A stretch of 64,000 nucleotides of DNA from Rhypophila decipiens (taxonomy: Eukaryota; Ascomycota; Sordariomycetes; Sordariales; Naviculisporaceae), in NCBI GenBank assembly GCA_033297075.1, contig MU858047.1, positions 1 to 64,000 on the forward strand. The letters are read 5' to 3'. Below the pieces are notes generated by a model. That model did no database searches, was not told where the DNA came from, and worked only from the letters and a program-made list of their open reading frames with translations. Shown here piece after piece: positions 58,671 through 64,000 of the stretch. How positions within the stretch are numbered: the stretch's first letter is position 1; every line of letters begins with the position of its first letter. Made by a program: the position numbers and the translations under genes.

Positions 58671-59923
58671 CTAGATATGATGCAAATTCGGTTTCGATTA
58701 GCAAACCCCCAATAAGAAGAATAAAATCATATGCACTTCAGATGCGAATGAACAAGCAGTTTGCCTCAGGTCTTTTCAGTTTATAATTTGATCATCATGT
58801 GGTCATGCTTCAGCGGTTTTGGGGCTCCGAGTGATGATGGTCAGTTGGACCTGGACATGCCAGGCCGATGCGTGGGCGAACCCGCGGCTGTTGTCCATCA
58901 CGGCCTTTGGCCCGAGTCTGTTGAGTGAACGAAGAAGTGGGCTCCGAATATCAGGTGATGGTGTCGTCGACCGAAGTCTCGGGCAAAATTGATATATCCG
59001 ACTGCCAAGGACGCGGTGTTGCCGGGTAACTTGAGGCAACATGTCCATAAGCAGCGGACGCGCCAAAAGGCGCGACCAACATCCAGAACCACAACCCCAG
59101 AAGAAGAGCAGACAGTCTGACCTTTTACCGTTTATTCATCTTTGGCAAAGGAAGAAAAGTTGCTTGGACAAGAGCGAATGAATGAATGAAACGAAAAGAA
59201 ATATGGCTTACCGGTGAATGAAATGTCGTGGGTGTGATATAAATGCGAATAGTGTCAAAAGGCGGACGGGTGATATATATATTAGAGAGAGAAAGCTGTG
59301 TCGGAGACTGTTCCACTATGTTCCACCGCTGCAACCTTTCCAGTAGGGCACTCGGCTTGCTCGACCATTGAAAGTAGCTCGGACTCGACGGAATACGAGC
59401 GGGAAGACCTGATTTTCGGTGAGATCAACCCGTCGCAGCTGAGTACACTATATGAAATCAAAATTTGAATTCAAGACGAGAACTTCGGGGTTGGGTAGGT
59501 TTGATATAAACGAATAGAGTTGCAAGAAAATGAATGTGAAATTGATTCGAAGGAAGAGATTCTATCCGTAGTGGGCACGTGCAGAAAGCACCAAGCCATG
59601 GGATCCAACAGGTGGCTAAAATCTTGCGGGTTTTGGTCGCACCACGGACCCACTTTACCGCTTGAGCTCCCGGACAGCTGAACCGTGCGTTCCACCCGCG
59701 AAAAGGTGGCAGTTGTTGCTCCCCGCCTGCCCATAGCGGTTTAGTGCATATCTGGCAGTCCATGTGTTCCTCGATAACAAGTTGCAGCTTCGCGATAACC
59801 CTGATGATCACCCCTGGATGTCGCGCAACAAACGATTTCGCATTCCTCTCCTCGAAGCACGGCCAGGTGCCCACGATATAAAGTCGCCTGTATCTGTGTG
59901 GAAATAAAGAATTTTAAAGGTCC
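58671..59923. other. Divergent region upstream of the PHD and Scy1-like genes
   Basis: It should contain the missing first exon of the PHD gene and the Scy1-like promoter. A broken signal-peptide-like frame lies at 59139-58951 (separate entry). Other frames are short. The sequence is A-rich on the minus-strand leader side near 59140-59200, with GAATGAATGAATGAA. Confidence 0.4.
58951..59139 (-). pseudogene. Possible remnant of a secreted-protein gene
   Basis: From an ATG at 59139 one frame reads MNKR, then a stop (TAA at 59127-59125), then KVRLSALLLGLWFWMLVAPF and GASAAYG, ending at TGA 58953-58951. Without the first stop this would be a textbook signal peptide: basic n-region, hydrophobic core and an Ala-x-Ala-like cleavage site. 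The coincidence of a start codon, basic residues and hydrophobic core in one frame suggests a decayed gene, but chance is possible. No homology is recognised in the following residues. Confidence 0.25.
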
Positions 59924-62730
59924 ATGGATTTTTTAAAGTCGGCTGTCGCTTCCGCGATAGCCAAGGGCCCGCCGTTCCCTTACACATTTGGCGACAAAGT
60001 CGACCTCGACCCCTCCATCTGGACACTCTATAACGGCACGAAACGGGTATTTTTCACTGCACAACCACCCTATCTTGAATCATTCTAGCTGACCCTGCAT
60101 GATGTGTGCCATAGGAGGACGGTTCCGACTGCAGTATATTCTCCTTCGACATTGCCGCCAACAGATCGTCGTTGCCCCTCGCGCGAAACGCCGTAAAGAA
60201 ACTACGAACCCTGCGACACCCGGGAGTCATAAAAGTGCTGGATACAGTTGAGGTACGGTTCATAGGACGACCAAATGGGGCCACCTTGGCTAACCTAGGC
60301 CTGGCTCGCAGACAGATGCTTATATATACATTGCGACGGAACGGCTGGTCCCACTGCGGTGGCACGTTAAACGAAAGAGTCTGAGTCCCGAGACTGCGAA
60401 ATGGGGCCTTTATACAGTTGCGGTTAGTTGTGGCCCTCGAGACCAAGACGAAAGAGAGATCGTATAGCTGACATATAGCCAGAAAACAATCAAATTTATC
60501 AATGACGAGGCCTCATCAGTCCACGGAAATCTCAAGGTTGCCTCAGTGTACACATCCGAGAGCGGGGAGTGGAAGCTCGGCGGCTTTGAGGTACTTAGCA
60601 ACGTGAAAGATGACGACGCCGTAATATATGTATGTTCCAAGTCCACGCCCTCGTCCGCCAACTTGACAAGTGGGGCTAACCAGTGGTCAGAGATTCGGGA
60701 GTCTGGTCCCTGACTCGGGGAGGTATACTCCGCCCGAGCTGGCCAAGTCCGGCTGGGATGCTCTCAAGCGTAGTCCGCATTCTGCTGTCGACTCCTACGA
60801 CTTCGGCGTCTTGGTCTTCGAGGTCTTCAATGGCAGTTTTTCTGGTGGTGATCAGGCCGGGCAGACCAAGAATATTCCCCCGAGCATGCACGCGGGTTAT
60901 AAACGCCTCACAAACCCGAACCCAAAGGCCAGGCTCAGCGTAGGCCACTTCCTTGAGCAAGGGCAACGGCATGGATCGTTCTTCGACACTCCACTAATCA
61001 AGTTGACGGACGGGCTGGAAAACCTGGGCGTGAAGAGTGAGACCGAGCGGGAAGCCTTCCTAGAGTATGTGTTTGAATTTTTGCTCGTTTGTTTGGTGCT
61101 GTTGACTGACATAATCAGGGACCTGGACCAACTCACAGATGACTTCCCAGAGGACTTTTTCAGAACGAAAATCCTCCCCGAGCTACTGAAATCGGTTGAA
61201 TTCGGCGGTGGAGGCCCGAAGGCATTCGGGGTTGTTATGAAAATTGCGACCAAATTATCCAGTGACGAATTCGACTCCAGAGTAACACCAGTGATAATCC
61301 GATTGTTTGGCAACCCTGACCGAGCGATCAGGGTTTGTCTGCTGGATAATCTACCCCATATGATTGATCGCTTGACTCAGAAAGTGGTAAACGACAAGAT
61401 ATTCCCCCAAATTGTGAGTTACCTAAACTAGACGTTAGGGAAGAACGTTCTGATGGGACATGAAGACTTCAACGCTGACACATGAACGCGAATGGTATAG
61501 GTAACGGGATTTACAGATATCGCGCCTGTCGTGAGAGAACAAACTCTAAAATCTGTCCTGGTCATCATCAATAAGCTCTCTGACCGGACAATCAACGGTG
61601 AGCTGTTGCGGTACCTATCAAAGACAGCAAACGATGAGCAGCCTGGGATACGAACAAACACCACCATTTGCCTCGGCAAGATTGCCAAGAATCTGGGAAC
61701 GTCGACGAGGGCCAAAGTACTAATCGCGGCTTTCACGCGATCGCTACGAGACCCGTTCGTCCACGCTCGTAACGCCTCCCTTCAAGCCTTGGCAGTGACA
61801 GCAGACTACTTTTCTGATGAAGAGTGTGCTACGCGCATCATGCCGAGCATCTGCCCATTACTAATCGACAAGGAGAAACTGGTCCGAGACCAAGCTGTCA
61901 AAGCCATGGATGTATACGTCCAAAAGATCCGCAAGGCTGCCGCATCGATGCCGGACAGTGTCTTGCCTCCGGAGTCTGCCGGGCCTCGGATGAGCACGCC
62001 CCAGCCAACAGAATCCTCTGCCGCGGCTTCGTGGGCAGGCTGGGCGATATCCTCTTTCACCAACAAACTCTCCGCTGCGGCAGGCGAGATACAGGCTTCA
62101 TCTGCTGCCGCGTCTCCAAATGACGCTCCCTCAGGGCAGCCGAGACGCTCTGCTCCCTCTGGAGGTGTACAAACAACATCCTCTGCCTCGACCCTTCACA
62201 GACAGGCGCTGAAATCACCTCCCCCGTCTGCACCTTTGTCACGGACCTCCTCATCCGGGACATTTGGCGCAAGCGGCGGCGGGGAGTCATTCTTTGCCGA
62301 TCCAGAAGTCGCCGAGGAGGACGTTGATGCCTGGGGAGACATGGATGACGGAGCAGGAGATGATGGATTCTGGGGCGATGATGCAAATGATGAACAACCT
62401 GCATCAATGTCATCGTCTACGACATTACCGAAGAAGGAGACAACGACCAAAAAGCCCGCCACCACAACGCCATTTGACGATGGATCAGAGCCGGACTTTG
62501 CAGGGTGGTTGGCCGCACAGCAGCAGAAGAAGAGCGGCGCCTCGGGCGGCTTGCCAAAGGGGTTGACAAAGTCGACAGGCGCTGGGGCTAGAAAGGTGTC
62601 GGCCACGAGCAGCGCAAGCGCCGCGTCGAAGCCGAAACCTGTGGTCGCGCAGCCTGCTGCAAAGAAAAAGGTGATTGATACGACGCCTAAAGACACAGGC
62701 GATGATGATGATGGTTGGGGAGGATGGTAA
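59924..62730 (+). CDS. Scy1-like (SCYL1/Cex1-type) pseudokinase with HEAT repeats
   Basis: Seven exons, 59924-60046, 60115-60252, 60312-60422, 60483-60629, 60691-61064, 61119-61413 and 61501-62730, join in phase to 805 aa. The family links tRNA export and COPI-dependent Golgi-ER traffic. The N-terminal kinase fold starts MDFLKSAVASAIAKGPPFPY. It keeps LRHPGVIKVLDTVE, but HGNLKV replaces the catalytic HRD loop and GGFE replaces DFG, so it is probably inactive. HEAT repeats follow (about 300-560: LPELLKSVEFGGGG, VTGFTDIAPVVREQTLKSV, GIRTNTTICLGKIAKNLG). After a Ser/Pro-rich linker come acidic tryptophan motifs (DAWGDMDDG, FWGDD) and the very C-terminus DDDDGWGGW. Exon 4 uses the acceptor GCCAG and exon 5 GTCAG, chosen over nearby AGs for frame and family fit. 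Confidence 0.9.
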
Positions 62731-63744
62731 ACTTCGGTCGCGCTAGGAATGACATGATGGTGGACTATTTACACAGGGATCATGAGAATAAAGTCTAATA
62801 ATACCGGTAATTGTAAATGTTGGATTGTTTGCTCTTCTTGTTTTACTTGCACTGCCTGAGCGAGCGACTACTTGAGCGAAATTCAGACTTCATAATTGCA
62901 AAGGATGGGGAATGGAAATATATGGTTGATAACGGAACTCGACTACTAATACACATCGTGAATCTGTTTATAAAGGAGATTATAGATATATGACTGTTCA
63001 ATTCGAACGCCAAAAACACTAGTAAATAAATAGATGTATGGCAAACGAATAACTTGGACGGCTTGACTGTGGTCTTGGAGATGCGAATCAGGTTAAATTC
63101 GCGGAACAAGACAGGAATTGCTGGCAATTTTTATCGGCCTGGGTTGACATGCCAAATTTAATAAGATGCGCGGGGTTATGGTTGTTCGACTAGTAGTTAC
63201 CAGGAGTAATAAGGATAATCACCATGGCATGCAAGTTGTAGGTTTAGACAGCCTCATCGGAGTGATTCATGTCCTTGACGGGTAGAATCAGGCCGGCGGC
63301 AGGCTAGGTTGCACATATGTGGCAGAGATTGCATCCATATAAAAGCGAAAGGCAGCCGTGATGTATCTGAGACTTCTGACAAGGAAAACGCCGGGCATTG
63401 CACCTTTGATAGTCAAGCCCAACAAGGGAAACCTCGCTATTCCGTATCTAATAACGCACGTACATAGAAGGGTATAACCTAAAGACGGTGTTTGCTCGTA
63501 AAATCGACAAACACACATACAAAAATGATGATTAGTCAGCCTAATCAGTCAAGTCCGGCCAATGTGTGTTCCGTTTACACGCTCCGGCAGCAAGACCAAA
63601 AAAAGAAAATACAAGAGGCATCAGGAGATAAATCAGTAAGGATGAAAATAATAACGTGATAAAGCTGTTTCATGAAACAGATGTGGAATTGCGCTGATGG
63701 GGAAAGACATCTGGGCAACCCAAACCCGAGGGATCGGCACGCAG
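62731..63744. other. Intergenic region, no gene seen
   Basis: 3' flank of the Scy1-like gene and 0.9 kb of A+T-richer sequence without features. Frames such as 62843-63127 and 63288-63518 on the minus strand are not supported. Confidence 0.4.
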
Positions 63745-63980
63745 TCAGAATTGGCTGTTGGTGCGGGTTACTGCTCCACCCTTCCCTTGGGTGAAACATT
63801 CAGTCCCCAAGCTCTCATAAACGTCCTTATGTCTAACACTATCATCAAAATCTGGTTTCATTCGGTCGCACATAGACATCGCGTTAATTGTGTCCACAGG
63901 ATAGACAGCGATGGGTGAGGAAGTCGCCACCTGGAATGGTTGTTTCTTCGCCGACTGGTCGGCAGTCGGAGTAAAAGGCT
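63745..63980 (-). CDS. Possible terminal exon of a gene running off the right edge
   Basis: A minus-strand frame ends at 63745 and is open from just after an acceptor-like ATATAGCAG near 63977-63985. It reads TPTADQSAKKQPFQVATSSP, later IAVYPVDTINAMSMCDRM and KPDFDDSVRHKDVYESLG. The composition is protein-like and an in-frame stop precedes the acceptor, as expected for an exon start. Upstream exons would lie beyond 64000. No family is recognised. Confidence 0.3.
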
Positions 63981-64000
63981 GCTATATTTTAAACCCCCAC

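Overview
The window reads as nuclear DNA of a filamentous ascomycete (Pezizomycotina). Genes are monocistronic on both strands. They carry short introns (mostly 50-90 bp) with CTAAC/CTGAC-type branch sites and YAG acceptors. Lineage-typical genes are present: a FluG-type amidohydrolase/glutamine-synthetase fusion, a DUF3433-like membrane protein, a Dfg5/Dcw1-type GH76 wall enzyme and an AKR9-type aldo-keto reductase. I did not resolve the class. Exon boundaries below were worked out by hand from splice motifs and phase continuity. No transcript or database evidence was available.

Layout. 1-540 is an AT-rich, TpA-rich block that looks like a RIP-degraded repeat. 0.87-5.9 kb holds a coiled-coil hypothetical protein (with a GC-AG intron) and a large Thr-rich membrane protein. 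6.8-9.8 kb is a disordered protein with a candidate eIF4E-binding motif. 9.8-13.8 kb is mostly non-coding around one 91-aa gene. 13.8-15.2 kb is a branched-chain aminotransferase. 17.5-21.6 kb holds two conserved-looking unknown genes. 22.1-22.4 kb is an intact-looking MITE with an 8-bp target duplication, beside an intronless, divergent uS8 ribosomal-protein gene (22.7-23.1 kb). 24.2-32 kb holds ethanolamine-phosphate cytidylyltransferase, Rae1/Gle2, a MYND protein and a GPI-anchored GH76 enzyme. 33.8-38.7 kb holds FluG and Erv41. 38.7-42.4 kb is a gene-poor stretch with a tRNA-like/hairpin element. 42.4-53.5 kb holds a mitochondrial-type unknown, a prolyl-4-hydroxylase-like dioxygenase, an ADCK1/Mcp2-type atypical kinase, an aldo-keto reductase and mitochondrial aconitase. 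53.5-56 kb is non-coding with a purine microsatellite. 56-62.7 kb holds a PHD-finger protein and a Scy1-like pseudokinase. A possible terminal exon of a gene running off the right edge lies at about 63.75-63.98 kb.

How the genes relate. This is mostly a housekeeping segment, not a gene cluster: primary metabolism (Bat, aconitase), phospholipid synthesis (Ect1), mitochondrial lipid/quinone homeostasis (ADCK1-like), secretory traffic (Erv41, Scy1-like), mRNA export (Rae1), wall building (GH76) and development (FluG). I see no secondary-metabolite cluster, CRISPR array, rRNA gene or secure tRNA gene. The least ordinary items are the MITE, the divergent uS8 copy next to it, the candidate 4E-binding protein and the A-box/hairpin element at 39.3 kb.
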